The notes under the pieces are model-generated. The model did no database searches and was not told the DNA's origin. It saw only the letters and a program-made list of their open reading frames with translations. Below, piece after piece: positions 27,734-37,320 of a DNA stretch of 64,000 bases; position 1 is the stretch's first letter; each line of letters opens with the position of its first letter. The DNA comes from an uncultured Chitinophaga sp. (GTDB taxonomy: Bacteria; Bacteroidota; Bacteroidia; Chitinophagales; Chitinophagaceae). The DNA lies in assembly GCF_937898475.1 (NCBI RefSeq), contig NZ_CALEJS010000011.1, forward strand, positions 364,914-428,913, written 5' to 3'. The position numbers and the translations under genes are program-made.

Positions 27734-27812
27734 CACTGACTAAGCACCCACTAAGCACTGACTAAGCACTCACTAAACTCACCCTAAGCACTCACTAAAC
27801 TGATACTAAATT
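27734..27812. repeat. Degenerate short tandem repeats (ACTAAGCAC)
   Basis: Five to seven imperfect copies of ACTAAGCACT(G/C), mostly at 11-base steps, upstream of galK on its strand. No coding frame explains them. Confidence 0.65.
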
Positions 27813-28021
27813 AACCCTAGGGTCGTTCGGCGCGTAAACGGCCAGTAAACCCCTTGTAGAACTGAAGGTGAGCTGGATGTAAGATGGACCTGAGGTGGAC
27901 TTGATGCCGGGTAAAATTGTATCGGTCCCGGAGGCCTCCCGGAGCTGCGCGGTGGGGGTATGGAGGGTAGGTGGAGGGTATATGGCAGGCATACAGCTGG
28001 TAGTATGACCTGGTCAAACAA
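27813..28021. other. Non-coding stretch of unusual composition
   Basis: About 200 bases between galK and the MFS gene, rich in GGT/GGA words on the plus strand. It contains an inverted repeat around CTCCGGGAGGCCTCCGGGAC (minus strand). Three overlapping minus-strand frames of 65-71 codons exist but have low-complexity Pro/Ser/Thr translations and no likeness to a protein, so I do not call a gene. It may be part of a dispersed repeat together with the tandem repeats beside it. Confidence 0.4.
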
Positions 28022-28053
28022 AAAGCCGCCTGCCAGCTGGCAGACGGCCTTTG
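28022..28053. terminator. Terminator after the FHS transporter
   Basis: GCCGCCTGCC, loop AGCT, GGCAGACGGC with flanking A and T runs, 23 bp after the MFS stop on the minus strand. Similar in sequence to the terminator at 7426. Confidence 0.75.
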
Positions 28054-28076
28054 CTATTATTTGTCCGGTGTGATGC

Positions 28077-29405
28077 CTATGCTTTTGCCTTACCTACTTT
28101 ATGCCCCGCTAAAGCGAAGTACAGTATGTACAGGTAACAGGGCAGCATACAATACAGGAAAGCTTCCCGGAAATCAATGCTGCCGGAGTGCAGGAAACCC
28201 AGTAAACCGTCTTTGTTAAAGAGGCCACTATAGATCTGCGGCACCACCGCTCCACCGGCAATACCCATTACCAGTAAGGCGGAACCTATTTTAGTAAATT
28301 TACCCAGCTTGTCAATTGCCAGGGGGAAGATGGCAGGCCACATCAGGGCATTGGCCAATCCCAGCAGGGCAATGAAGGTTACTGCCATGTTTCCGTCTGT
28401 CAGGAAAGCGCCCAATGTGAAGATGATGCCCAGTATGGCGGAAAGGCGAAGGGCCATATCCTGCGACATAATCTTCGGTATGGTAAGGATACCAATTACA
28501 TAGCCCACCAGCATGGCAGCTAAGGTAAATGAAGTAAAGTATTTGGTCTTGTCCAGGCTCATACCCAGCTCCGTACCATAGGTACCGATCACGTCACCGG
28601 CCATTACTTCCACACCTACATACAGGAAGATGCACAATACACCCAGCAGCAGGTAAGGATACTGGAACACACTGGTGCGGCTGGCCACCCCTTCTGTTTT
28701 CACTTCTGCACCATCTGTGTCAATTTCCGGCAGGGTGGAACGCCTGATCATAAATGCCAGGAGCACCAGCACAATGGCAATTACAATATAAGGACCCACC
28801 ACACGGGATGCAAGGCTATCCAGCAATAATGCTTTCTGCGCAGGATCTGTAGCGGTAGCGATCTGTTTTTCCAATGACTCGGCATTCTTCAGTACGATGG
28901 TGCTGAGTACCAGCGGACTAATAGCGCCGGCTACCTTGTTACAGATGCCCATGATGCTGATACGCTTGGCCGCACTCTCGATAGGACCGATCACACTGAT
29001 GTACGGGTTAGATGCAGTTTGCAGCAGTGCAAGTCCTGCTCCCTGTACAAATAATCCGGTAAGGAAAAGGATAAAGTTACGCGTGTTGGCGGCCGGTATA
29101 AAGATCAGCGATCCTGCCGCCATTACCAGCAATCCCAGCGCCATCCCGTTCTTGAAGCCTGTTTTGTTAAGGATAAAGGAAGACGGGATAGACAGGAAAA
29201 AATAGGCCATGTAAAAGGCGAAGGTCACCAGCAGAGCCTGGGAAACATTCAGTTCACAGGCAATACGCAGGAAAGGGATCAGTGTGCCATTTAACCAGGT
29301 CACGAAACCAAATACAAAAAACAAAATACCGATGATAGTAATGGACTGCGCATAACTGGCTGCTTTTTTCCCCCCTGTTAGCGCCGCAGCGGTGTTAGAT
29401 GACAT
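28077..29405 (-). CDS. FHS-family sugar MFS transporter (fucose/galactose-type)
   Basis: 442 residues, about 12 hydrophobic helices. FVFGFVTWLNGTLIPFLRIACELN at the N-terminus is typical of the fucose-galactose-glucose:H+ symporter family (FucP/GluP/NagP). QTASNPYISVIGP and ICNKVAGAISPLVL also fit. Substrate cannot be fixed; fucose, galactose or glucose are plausible, given the fucosidase and galK nearby. Divergent from the second FHS transporter. Confidence 0.9.
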   Translation of the reverse strand: MSSNTAAALTGGKKAASYAQSITIIGILFFVFGFVTWLNGTLIPFLRIACELNVSQALLVTFAFYMAYFFLSIPSSFILNKTGFKNGMALGLLVMAAGSLIFIPAANTRNFILFLTGLFVQGAGLALLQTASNPYISVIGPIESAAKRISIMGICNKVAGAISPLVLSTIVLKNAESLEKQIATATDPAQKALLLDSLASRVVGPYIVIAIVLVLLAFMIRRSTLPEIDTDGAEVKTEGVASRTSVFQYPYLLLGVLCIFLYVGVEVMAGDVIGTYGTELGMSLDKTKYFTSFTLAAMLVGYVIGILTIPKIMSQDMALRLSAILGIIFTLGAFLTDGNMAVTFIALLGLANALMWPAIFPLAIDKLGKFTKIGSALLVMGIAGGAVVPQIYSGLFNKDGLLGFLHSGSIDFREAFLYCMLPCYLYILYFALAGHKVGKAKA

Positions 29406-29426
29406 AGCGACTTCTTAAAGATTAAA

Positions 29427-29609
29427 AAAATAATATATATAGATCTTGGTCTCAGATTAGCACGAACTTAAATAACTATTCTTGTATTTTCTAATCCGGT
29501 AATGTCTATTTTACCAGATTAAGCAATCGCTATCAATTTTAGATAATTTTCTATAATCATCGAGCTAAAACGTTTTTGCATAATATAAAATTGCAACAAT
29601 TTATTTTTA
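29427..29609. promoter_or_regulatory. AT-rich divergent promoter region between the two FHS transporters
   Basis: About 270 bases separate the divergent genes. The region is very AT-rich and contains TTTTAGATAATTTTCTATAA (29537-29556) as well as the palindrome annotated next to it. No full TTTG-N19-TAnnTTTG promoter is evident in either direction. Confidence 0.45.
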
Positions 29610-29626
29610 TTTTAGAAAATCTAAAA
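29610..29626. promoter_or_regulatory. Palindromic candidate operator, 7-3-7
   Basis: TTTTAGA-AAA-TCTAAAA, a perfect palindrome 49 bases before the GlcNAc-type transporter. The same 7-3-7 design occurs before the deaminase fusion at 37321, where the sequence TCTAAAAAAAT is shared. Confidence 0.5.
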
Positions 29627-29675
29627 AAATTATTTATACATTTATCGGGCAAACAACTACAGTAACAACACGTTT

Positions 29676-31100
29676 ATGGCTGAACAAACAAAGCGCGGCA
29701 CCAACCCACAGTTCTTTGTGTTAATCACAGTTTTCTTCTTCTGGGGATTCGTAGCCGCCTCCAATGACATCCTTATCCCTCTCTTTAAGGAAAAGTTCCA
29801 CTTGGCGCAATGGCAATCACAATTAGTGGGATTTGCTTTCTATGTCGCTTACTTCGTCGGGTCCATTATTTATTTTATAGTAGGCAAAGCGCTGAAAACA
29901 GATCCGTTGAATAAGATCGGCTATAAGAACGGGATTATTTACGGGCTTATATTTTCGGGTATAGGCACATTGATCTTTTATCCTGCGGCTGAACTGCATT
30001 CCTACTTCCTGCTGCTCACCGGCTTGTTTGTAGTAGGCCTCGGCTTTTCATTACAGCAGATTGCCGCCAACCCCTTTGCTATCGCACTGGGTGATCCTGC
30101 AGACGGCGCCAAGCGCCTGAACCTCGCAGGTGGTATTAACAACTTCGGTACTACATTGGGTCCGGTACTGGTGAGCTTCGCCATCTTCGGCGCTGTTTCG
30201 CCGGATGCAGCAGCCAATGCCACCATCAACTCTGTGAAAGTACCTTACCTGGTAGTAGGTGTGCTGTTCATACTGGTGGCCCTCTTCTTCAAGTTTTCCA
30301 AACTGCCTGCCATTACCAATGATGAGAAAATTGAAGGCGGCCTTGGCGCACTGAAATTTCCGCAGGTGCAGCTGGGCATGCTCGCCATCTTTGTGTATGT
30401 AGGCGTTGAAGTGACCATCGCCAGCAATATCGGCGAATACCTGAAGCAAACAGAGAACCTGGACTCTTCACAGATCTCTCACTATGTATCCCTTTTCTGG
30501 GCCAGCATGATGATGGGACGGTGGACAGCAGGTACCAGTGCATTAAATCCCTCAGCGCAGCTGAAACGCATCCTTACCGTTATCGTGCCTTACCTGGCCT
30601 TTGGCGTATACCTGCTGATCAACTACCTGAGAGGCAGCGATGTAACCGACCTGTATATTTATGGTGTCTGCATCATCGCATTGATCATCGCTTTCTTCCT
30701 GAGTAAAGATCAACCTGCCAGGCAGCTGGGCATCTTCGCTATATGCGGTATGATGGCAATGTTGCTCGGCCTGTTCACCACCGGTAAAGTAGCCCTGTTC
30801 TCCTTTATCAGCGGCGGTTTATTCTGCTCTGTGATGTGGCCTTGTATCTTCACCCTGGCTACCGCCGGTCTCGGAAAATATACCAGCCAGGCTTCTGCCT
30901 TCCTGGTGATGATGATCCTGGGCGGCGCACTGCTTCCTTTATTACAGGGAACAATCGCCAGCACCTCCATCGGTATTCACCAGTCTTACTGGTTACCGGT
31001 ATTCTGTTTCGCCTATCTGGCATTCTTTGCATTTCGAGTTAAAAACATATTAAAATCTCAGGGAATCGATTATGAGTCAGCAATTAGTAGTGGGCATTGA
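29676..31100 (+). CDS. FHS-family MFS transporter, probable N-acetylglucosamine transporter (NagP-like)
   Basis: 474 residues with about 12 membrane segments; FFFWGFVAASNDILIPLFKE and FYVAYFVGSIIYFIVGKAL are conserved FHS elements. The 29-bp overlap with the downstream ROK kinase, and the GH20, glycosylasparaginase and deaminase genes beyond, suggest GlcNAc as substrate. First gene of a rightward series ending at 39371. Confidence 0.88.
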   Translation: MAEQTKRGTNPQFFVLITVFFFWGFVAASNDILIPLFKEKFHLAQWQSQLVGFAFYVAYFVGSIIYFIVGKALKTDPLNKIGYKNGIIYGLIFSGIGTLIFYPAAELHSYFLLLTGLFVVGLGFSLQQIAANPFAIALGDPADGAKRLNLAGGINNFGTTLGPVLVSFAIFGAVSPDAAANATINSVKVPYLVVGVLFILVALFFKFSKLPAITNDEKIEGGLGALKFPQVQLGMLAIFVYVGVEVTIASNIGEYLKQTENLDSSQISHYVSLFWASMMMGRWTAGTSALNPSAQLKRILTVIVPYLAFGVYLLINYLRGSDVTDLYIYGVCIIALIIAFFLSKDQPARQLGIFAICGMMAMLLGLFTTGKVALFSFISGGLFCSVMWPCIFTLATAGLGKYTSQASAFLVMMILGGALLPLLQGTIASTSIGIHQSYWLPVFCFAYLAFFAFRVKNILKSQGIDYESAISSGH

Positions 31101-32037
31101 TATTGGCGGTACCAATACAAAATTCGGCATCGTAGATCGCAGGGGAAATATTTTATGCGATGGACGTATGCTGAGCAATCAACATGCAGAAGTAAAAGAC
31201 TTCATAGAAGAGTTGCACGGGCACCTCTCCAAACTGATAGACCAGGCAGGCGGTATAGATAAGATCAAGGGCATCGGCGTAGGTGCACCCAACGGTAACT
31301 TCTATACAGGCAACGTAGAATATGCACCAAACCTTCGCTGGAAAGGTGTTATTCCGCTGGCTAACCTGCTGGGCGAAAGATTCGGCCTGCCTACTGTGCT
31401 GACCAACGATGCCAATGCTGCAGCGCTGGGAGAACTGATCTACGGCGCAGCCAAAGGCATGAAAGACTTTATCGTGATCACCCTGGGAACCGGTGTAGGC
31501 AGCGGTATTGTTGCCAACGGTCAGCTGATCTATGGTCACGATGGCTTTGCAGGCGAACTGGGTCACTGTATCGTGATCCCCGGCGGCAGGCTGCACCCGG
31601 GTACCGGTGCGCATGGTTCACTGGAAGCCTATGCTTCCGCTACCGGCGTTACCAACACCGCCCTGGAATTCCTGGCTGAACGCCCGGATACCAAGAGCAT
31701 CCTCCGCGATTATCCGAAAGAAGAAATCAACTCTAAACTGGTATTCGAAGCAGCTATGGCAGGCGATCCGCTGGCCAGGGAAGTATACGAGTTCACCGGT
31801 AAGATCCTGGGCGAAGCCCTTGCCAACTTCGTAATGTTCAGCAGCCCCGAAGCCATTATCCTCTTCGGCGGCCTTACCAAAGCAGGCGATCTTATCATGA
31901 AGCCGGTACGCGAGCACATGGAAATGAACCTCCTGCCCATCTTCCAGAACAAAGTGAAGCTGGTATTCTCTGAACTGAAAGAAAGCGATGCCGCCATCCT
32001 GGGCGCCAGCGCACTGGCCTGGGAAATGAAAGATTAA
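31072..32037 (+). CDS. ROK-family sugar kinase, zinc-motif cysteines absent
   Basis: 321 residues. The phosphate motif GIDIGGTNTKFGIVD, TNDANAAALGE and GTGVGSGIV (adenosine site) are intact. Probable role: phosphorylation of GlcNAc or glucose entering through the overlapping transporter. The zinc-binding CxCGxxGCxE motif, which follows GH in most ROK kinases, is replaced by GGRLHPGTGAHGSLEAYAS (residues 171-189), with no cysteine; His165 is kept. The start at 31072 overlaps the transporter by 29 bp, suggesting coupled translation. Confidence 0.9.
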   Translation: MSQQLVVGIDIGGTNTKFGIVDRRGNILCDGRMLSNQHAEVKDFIEELHGHLSKLIDQAGGIDKIKGIGVGAPNGNFYTGNVEYAPNLRWKGVIPLANLLGERFGLPTVLTNDANAAALGELIYGAAKGMKDFIVITLGTGVGSGIVANGQLIYGHDGFAGELGHCIVIPGGRLHPGTGAHGSLEAYASATGVTNTALEFLAERPDTKSILRDYPKEEINSKLVFEAAMAGDPLAREVYEFTGKILGEALANFVMFSSPEAIILFGGLTKAGDLIMKPVREHMEMNLLPIFQNKVKLVFSELKESDAAILGASALAWEMKD

Positions 32038-32121
32038 ACGAAAGTTGAATACCGGGAATAAAAATTCACTGTATTTTCACTCCCGGGCAACAATCATCAC
32101 TTTCGGTTCATATAACTGCTT

Positions 32122-33171
32122 ATGCAAGATCGTAGACATTTTTTAAAAGCAGCGGCCCTCGGCGCCGCTGCTTTCTCTTTAGACGGGATGAAGCCGATAG
32201 CGGCTCAAACGGCGGGAAAAGCCGTAAAAGGTAAACCTGTTGTGATCTCTACATGGGACTTTGGCCTGCCAGCCAACAAAGCTGCCTGGGAAGTGCTCAA
32301 AAAGGGCGGACGGGCGCTGGATGCCGTAGAGGCAGGGGTAAAGATCCCTGAAGGCGATCCGGCCATACAAACGGTAGGACTGGGCGGCTTCCCTGACCGC
32401 GACGGCCATGTTACGCTGGACGCCTGCATAATGGACGAACTGGGTAACTGCGGCTCCGTTGCTGCGCTGGAACATGTGGTACACCCCATTTCCGTTGCAC
32501 GGGCAGTCATGGAAAAAACCCCGCACGTCATGCTGGTAGGCGAAGGCGCACTACAGTTTGCACTGGCCAATGGTTTCAAAAAGGAAAACCTGCTTACGCC
32601 CGAATCTGAAAAAGCCTGGAAAGAATGGCTGAAGAAATCGGAGTACAAACCGCAGATCAATATTGAGAACAAGACCTATAACAGTAACGATACTACGACC
32701 GCATTCAACCCGCTGCGTTTACCCGGTAACGTATACAACCATGATACCATTGGTATGGTAGCGCTGGACGCCCGGGGTAACCTCTCCGGCGCCTGTACCA
32801 CCAGCGGTATGGCCTTCAAGCTGCGCGGCCGCGTGGGCGACTCTCCCATCATCGGCGCCGGCTTATATGTAGACAATGAGGTAGGCGCCGCTACCTCTAC
32901 CGGTGTTGGTGAAGAAGTGATCCGCATTGTAGGCAGTCACCTGGTAGTAGAGCTGATGCGTCAGGGCTATTCGCCCGAAGCCGCCTGTAAAGAGGCGGTT
33001 ACCCGTATTGTGAAAAAGAACCCGCAGAAAGCGAAAGAGATCCAGGTTGGATTCCTGGCGCTCAACAAAAAAGGCGAATACGGCGCGTACTGTTTGCAGC
33101 AAGGCTTTAGCTATGCAGTGTGCACAAGCGACAGCAGTAATAAGCTGTATGACGGGAAACATTATTTTTAG
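32122..33171 (+). CDS. N4-(beta-N-acetylglucosaminyl)-L-asparaginase (glycosylasparaginase)
   Basis: 349-residue Ntn hydrolase that cuts the bond between Asn and the innermost GlcNAc of N-glycans. The twin-arginine-like leader DRRHFLKAAALGAAAF points to export. The autocatalytic cleavage site is HDTIGMVALD, with Thr209 as the new N-terminal nucleophile. Upstream, STWDFGLPANKAAWEVLKKG fits the alpha subunit start. GDSPIIGAGLYVDNEVGAATSTG fits the beta subunit. Follows the ROK kinase by 84 bp. Confidence 0.94.
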   Translation: MQDRRHFLKAAALGAAAFSLDGMKPIAAQTAGKAVKGKPVVISTWDFGLPANKAAWEVLKKGGRALDAVEAGVKIPEGDPAIQTVGLGGFPDRDGHVTLDACIMDELGNCGSVAALEHVVHPISVARAVMEKTPHVMLVGEGALQFALANGFKKENLLTPESEKAWKEWLKKSEYKPQINIENKTYNSNDTTTAFNPLRLPGNVYNHDTIGMVALDARGNLSGACTTSGMAFKLRGRVGDSPIIGAGLYVDNEVGAATSTGVGEEVIRIVGSHLVVELMRQGYSPEAACKEAVTRIVKKNPQKAKEIQVGFLALNKKGEYGAYCLQQGFSYAVCTSDSSNKLYDGKHYF

Positions 33172-33250
33172 CTGTTAGCTGCTGGCTTTTGGCTGTTAGC
33201 ATTAACACGGTATGTAAGGTGACAGCCAACAGCAAAAAGCCAGTAACTGA
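33170..33250. repeat. Intergenic palindrome with GCTGTTAGC words
   Basis: CTGGCTTTTGGCTGTTAGC on the left and ACAGCCAACAGCAAAAAGCC on the right form an imperfect long hairpin between glycosylasparaginase and cutC. Similar to 447 and 56193. Confidence 0.6.
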
Positions 33251-33261
33251 AAACGTCAGAC

Positions 33262-34023
33262 ATGAGTGGAAAGATCACTTTAGAAATATGTGCGGGCTCC
33301 GTAGCCTCCTGCCTTGCCGCACAGGAAGGAGGAGCGCAACGGATAGAGCTCTGTGATAACCTGCTGGAAGGCGGCACCACCCCCAGCTACGCCACCATCG
33401 CCCTGGCAAGGGAGAAAGTGCAGCTGGCCCTCTACCCTATCATCCGGCCGCGCGGCGGTGATTTCCTGTACGATGAACTGGAATTTGAAGTGATGAAACG
33501 CGACATCGCCCTCTGCAAACAGCTGGGCTGCGATGGCGTGGTAATAGGTATGCTTACACCGGATGGCAAAGTAGACAAGGAACGCTGCAAAATACTGGTA
33601 GAACTGGCCTGGCCCATGGGCGTTACCTTTCACCGGGCCTTTGACATGACGGAAGATCCGCTGCAGGCGCTGGAGGATGTTATTGCAACCGGCTGCGAAC
33701 GCATACTCACATCCGGGCAGCGTAACACTGCCGCAGAAGGTATTCCGCTACTGAAAACACTGGTGGAAAAAGCAGCCGGGCGTATTGCCATCATGGTGGG
33801 GTCAGGGGTAAGATCCAATAATATCGCCAGCCTGGTACAGGAAACAGGGGCCACAGAATATCATACCACCGCCAGGGCCTATATAGAAAGCGGTATGCAA
33901 TTCCGTAATCCGCATGTAAGTATGGGCGGCATACCAGGTGTACCGGAATATGGCATTTCAGTTTCGCAGGCGGCAGAAGTAAAAAAGATCAGGGAAGCAG
34001 CAGAGAAAGCGATCAGTCGTTAG
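33262..34023 (+). CDS. cutC: CutC family protein
   Basis: 253-residue TIM-barrel protein. LEICAGSVASCLAAQEGGAQRIELC is the conserved start, and IIRPRGGDFLY and GVTFHRAFDMTEDP are hallmarks. The historical name is copper homeostasis protein, but its biochemical function is not settled, and in Bacteroidota it often sits in glycan loci, as here. Nothing in the sequence argues for copper. Confidence 0.93.
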   Translation: MSGKITLEICAGSVASCLAAQEGGAQRIELCDNLLEGGTTPSYATIALAREKVQLALYPIIRPRGGDFLYDELEFEVMKRDIALCKQLGCDGVVIGMLTPDGKVDKERCKILVELAWPMGVTFHRAFDMTEDPLQALEDVIATGCERILTSGQRNTAAEGIPLLKTLVEKAAGRIAIMVGSGVRSNNIASLVQETGATEYHTTARAYIESGMQFRNPHVSMGGIPGVPEYGISVSQAAEVKKIREAAEKAISR

Positions 34024-34142
34024 TCCTTCGTTTTCAGGGTTCAAGCAAAACCATGTATTATCTCCGCGTTAATTACTAACGGATAACCAGTAACAACTAA
34101 CGACTTTTTTGTATATTAGGATCCCTGCAACTATCTTATACT

Positions 34143-34913
34143 ATGAAAAGAGTCCTTATGCTATCAGCACTTTTAAGTATCAGCGGGCCGCAATTCGTGT
34201 CTGCTCAACACCTTAAAGTGCTGACCTACAACATTCACCACGGTGAGAATGTAAGAGGGGAAATTAACCTGCAGAGTATTGCCAATGTAATTCTCGCCAC
34301 CAATCCTGATCTTGTAGCTTTACAGGAAGTAGACAGTGCAACCGCGCGTGCGCAAAAAGCAGATCAGCTGCAGGAGCTGGCGTCCCTTACAGGTATGTAT
34401 ACCTATTTTGCCAAAGCCATGGACTACGATGGCGGCGCCTATGGCACCGCCATATTATCACGCCTGCCCATTGCATCCGGCGAACGTATAAGCTTACCCG
34501 GTAGTGCAGGCAGGGAACCGCGGGTGGCAGGTATTGCCACTATCCGCCTGCCGGGCGACAGCCTGCTGCGGTTTGTAAGCACGCACCTGGATGCGGACGC
34601 TGATCCGGCAGACCGCATCAGCCAGGCCAATGCACTGGTACAGCATTTTACGCCTGTCAAAGAAACCGTAATACTGGCCGGCGACCTGAACGCGCCTCCC
34701 TCAGCCAAGGAAACCGGTATACTGAAACAACTGTTCACCGATCTTACACAGGCCCTGGGCCCCACCTATCCCGCAGATACACCTGCTGTAAAACTGGATT
34801 ATATTATGATCCTTCCGCGGCAGCAACATGAAAGCATTTCTGCCCGGGTAATAGAGGAAACCATCGCATCAGACCACCGCCCGGTGGTATGCGAGCTCAA
34901 AATTAAAGAATAA
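34143..34913 (+). CDS. Secreted endonuclease/exonuclease/phosphatase-fold protein
   Basis: 256 residues. Signal peptide residues 1-21, then the EEP fold with LTYNIHHG, LVALQEVDSAT (metal Glu), STHLDADAD, LAGDLNAPP and the final ASDHRPVVCEL (catalytic His-Asp). Members hydrolyse phosphodiesters in nucleic acids, phospholipids or inositol phosphates. Substrate unknown; the position before GH20 suggests cotranscription with glycan catabolism. Confidence 0.88.
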   Translation: MKRVLMLSALLSISGPQFVSAQHLKVLTYNIHHGENVRGEINLQSIANVILATNPDLVALQEVDSATARAQKADQLQELASLTGMYTYFAKAMDYDGGAYGTAILSRLPIASGERISLPGSAGREPRVAGIATIRLPGDSLLRFVSTHLDADADPADRISQANALVQHFTPVKETVILAGDLNAPPSAKETGILKQLFTDLTQALGPTYPADTPAVKLDYIMILPRQQHESISARVIEETIASDHRPVVCELKIKE

Positions 34914-34987
34914 CGTTTTGCCGAATATTGTATCTTAGAAGCCGTCTTTTGTAACTACTACATCAACTGGCTGAAATATACAATATT

Positions 34988-37309
34988 ATGAACAGTACAA
35001 TGAACCGTACCCGTGCCGTACTACAGGCACTGGTGGTATTTGCAATGGCAGGCCTGGCGGCCTGCAACAGCGCTCAACAACAACATGCTCCCAAAGGAAA
35101 AGTAAGTATCATTCCTATACCGGTAAGCATCCGGGAAGCACCCGATTCTTTTCTGCTGGACAAACAAACCGTGCTGGTGGCCACCACCCCGGAGGAACAG
35201 CAGACCGCAGGCTTGTTCAACGCCTGGCTGAAAGATCTCACCGGTTATGAACTGACCATTACCGATAAAGGAGAACACAACGCCATCCTCCTGCACACCA
35301 ATACAGACACCACCGCCAGCGCCGCCAAAGAAGGCTACACGCTGACCGTTGGCAAAGACCGTATCGATATTGCAGGCAACGATGCCGCAGGTACTTTCTA
35401 CGGCATACAAACACTGATACAGCTGCTGCCCGTTGAAAAGGCCGGCAGCCTTTACATCCCTGCCGTAGCCATTACAGACTATCCCCGTTTCAGTTACAGG
35501 GGACTGCACCTGGACGTATGCAGGCATTTCTTCCCTGTTGACTTCATCAAAAAATATATTGACCTGCTGGCCATGCACAAGCTCAATACCTTTCACTGGC
35601 ATCTTACAGATGACCAGGGATGGCGTATTGAGATCAGGAAATATCCCCGCCTGCAGGAAGTAGCCTCCAAACGTAAAGAGTCTATGGTAGGCCATTATAA
35701 CGACCAGAAATTTGATGGCAAACCATATGGCGGCTATTATACGCAGGAGGAAGTAAAAGACGTGGTTAAGTACGCTACTGAACGCCACGTGACCGTCATC
35801 CCTGAAATAGAAATGCCCGGCCACGCACTCGCCGCACTTGCTGCTTATCCACAGCTGGGCTGCACCGGCGGACCCTATGAAGTAGGCACCAAATGGGGTG
35901 TGTTCGATGATATTTTCTGCGCAGGCAATGACAGCGTTTTTCTCTTCCTGCAGGATGTGCTGGACGAAGTATTACCGCTCTTCCCCAGCAAATACATTCA
36001 CGTAGGCGGTGATGAATCACCTAAAACCCGCTGGGAAAAATGCCCGAAATGCCAGCGGCGTATCAAACAGGAAGGCCTGAAAGATGAACATGCATTACAA
36101 AGCTATTTCGTACAGCGTATTGAAAAATACCTCAACAGCAAGGGCCGCCGTATCATTGGCTGGGACGAGATCCTGGAAGGCGGACTGGCGCCCGATGCTA
36201 CTGTGATGAGCTGGCGCGGTACGGAAGGCGGTATCACTGCAGCTAAACAAAAGCATGACGTGATCATGACGCCGGGCAATTACTGCTATCTTGACCACTA
36301 CCAGTCACAGGGTAAAAACGAGCCGGTAGCTATCGGCGGCTATACTCCGGTAAGCGAGGTATACAGCTATGAGCCGGTACCCGAAGAGCTGAGCAAAGAG
36401 GAAGCTACCTATATTAAAGGGGCACAGGGCAACCTGTGGACAGAGTATATACTGAGCCCCTCTCACGCCGAATACATGGTATATCCCCGCGCTACCGCCC
36501 TGGCAGAAGTGTTATGGAGCCCGGCAAACAAAAAGAACTACGATGATTTTGTAGAAAGGTTAAAAGTACACTTCCACCGCCTGGATCAAAAGAAAGTGAA
36601 CTATGCCAAACATGTGCTGGAGATCCGCGGCACGGTAGAAAGCAACGGCAAAGACGGTGTAACGGTAAAACTGGACAGCAAGCTGAATGGCGGCAAAATC
36701 TTTTACACTACCGACAGCAGCGCTCCCACCCCGCAATCCATTCCCTACACAGGACCTATCCCGGTTACCGCCACCGGTACCATCCGCGCAGGATTGTTCC
36801 TGGATGGCAAACCTTACGGCAATGAGTATACGCAACCGTTTATCTATCATAAGGCTATCGGCCATAAAGTAACGCTGGCCCAGCCACCCAATGCCAGCTA
36901 CAACCCGGGCAGTCCCTTTGCACTGGTGAACGGCATTGCAGGTGTAAAGGAATACAATGACAACCAGTGGTTTGGTTACAGCGGCAACAACCTGGAGGCT
37001 ACCGTAGACCTGGACAGCGTACAGGACATACACAGCGTAGGGCTGAACACCCTGAATTTCAAGGGCCCGGGCATCTACCCTCCCAAACAGGTAAGCTTCC
37101 TGGTGTCTGACGACGGCCAGCATTTTAAAGAAGTGTATAAACAGACCACCTTTAACAAAGACGGCATTAACCAGGTGCGCAAGCCATTGCAACAGGTAAG
37201 AGGCAGGTATGTGAAGGTGATGGCAATCAATGCAGGAAAGATCCCTGCAGGCGCCCAGGGCGCAGGAAGCCCGGCCTGGCTGTTTGTTGATGAAATAATT
37301 ATTAACTAA
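34988..37309 (+). CDS. Beta-N-acetylhexosaminidase, GH20, lipoprotein
   Basis: 773 residues. Lipoprotein signal with Cys26 (AGLAACNS). GH20b domain (about 38-165), catalytic barrel (about 170-510) with HWHLTDDQGWRIEI and the Asp342-Glu343 pair in HVGGDES, then a chitobiase C-terminal-like domain (about 545-620, IFYTTDSSAPTPQSIPY) and an F5/8 type C-like domain (about 640-773). It releases terminal GlcNAc or GalNAc at the cell surface or in the periplasm. Fits with the downstream amino-sugar deaminase. Confidence 0.95.
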   Translation: MNSTMNRTRAVLQALVVFAMAGLAACNSAQQQHAPKGKVSIIPIPVSIREAPDSFLLDKQTVLVATTPEEQQTAGLFNAWLKDLTGYELTITDKGEHNAILLHTNTDTTASAAKEGYTLTVGKDRIDIAGNDAAGTFYGIQTLIQLLPVEKAGSLYIPAVAITDYPRFSYRGLHLDVCRHFFPVDFIKKYIDLLAMHKLNTFHWHLTDDQGWRIEIRKYPRLQEVASKRKESMVGHYNDQKFDGKPYGGYYTQEEVKDVVKYATERHVTVIPEIEMPGHALAALAAYPQLGCTGGPYEVGTKWGVFDDIFCAGNDSVFLFLQDVLDEVLPLFPSKYIHVGGDESPKTRWEKCPKCQRRIKQEGLKDEHALQSYFVQRIEKYLNSKGRRIIGWDEILEGGLAPDATVMSWRGTEGGITAAKQKHDVIMTPGNYCYLDHYQSQGKNEPVAIGGYTPVSEVYSYEPVPEELSKEEATYIKGAQGNLWTEYILSPSHAEYMVYPRATALAEVLWSPANKKNYDDFVERLKVHFHRLDQKKVNYAKHVLEIRGTVESNGKDGVTVKLDSKLNGGKIFYTTDSSAPTPQSIPYTGPIPVTATGTIRAGLFLDGKPYGNEYTQPFIYHKAIGHKVTLAQPPNASYNPGSPFALVNGIAGVKEYNDNQWFGYSGNNLEATVDLDSVQDIHSVGLNTLNFKGPGIYPPKQVSFLVSDDGQHFKEVYKQTTFNKDGINQVRKPLQQVRGRYVKVMAINAGKIPAGAQGAGSPAWLFVDEIIIN

Positions 37310-37320
37310 TGTGACATATA

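Noticed and set aside
22512..27889. Shared 17-mer CTGGATGTAAGA(C/T)GGAC at 22512 and 27873
   Set aside because: Two intergenic regions share 16 of 17 bases but similarity does not extend; could be chance or a repeat fragment. Not enough to call an element.
27795..28021. Three overlapping minus-strand frames of 65-71 codons
   Set aside because: Pro/Ser/Thr-rich, no start context or homology pattern; treated as non-coding.
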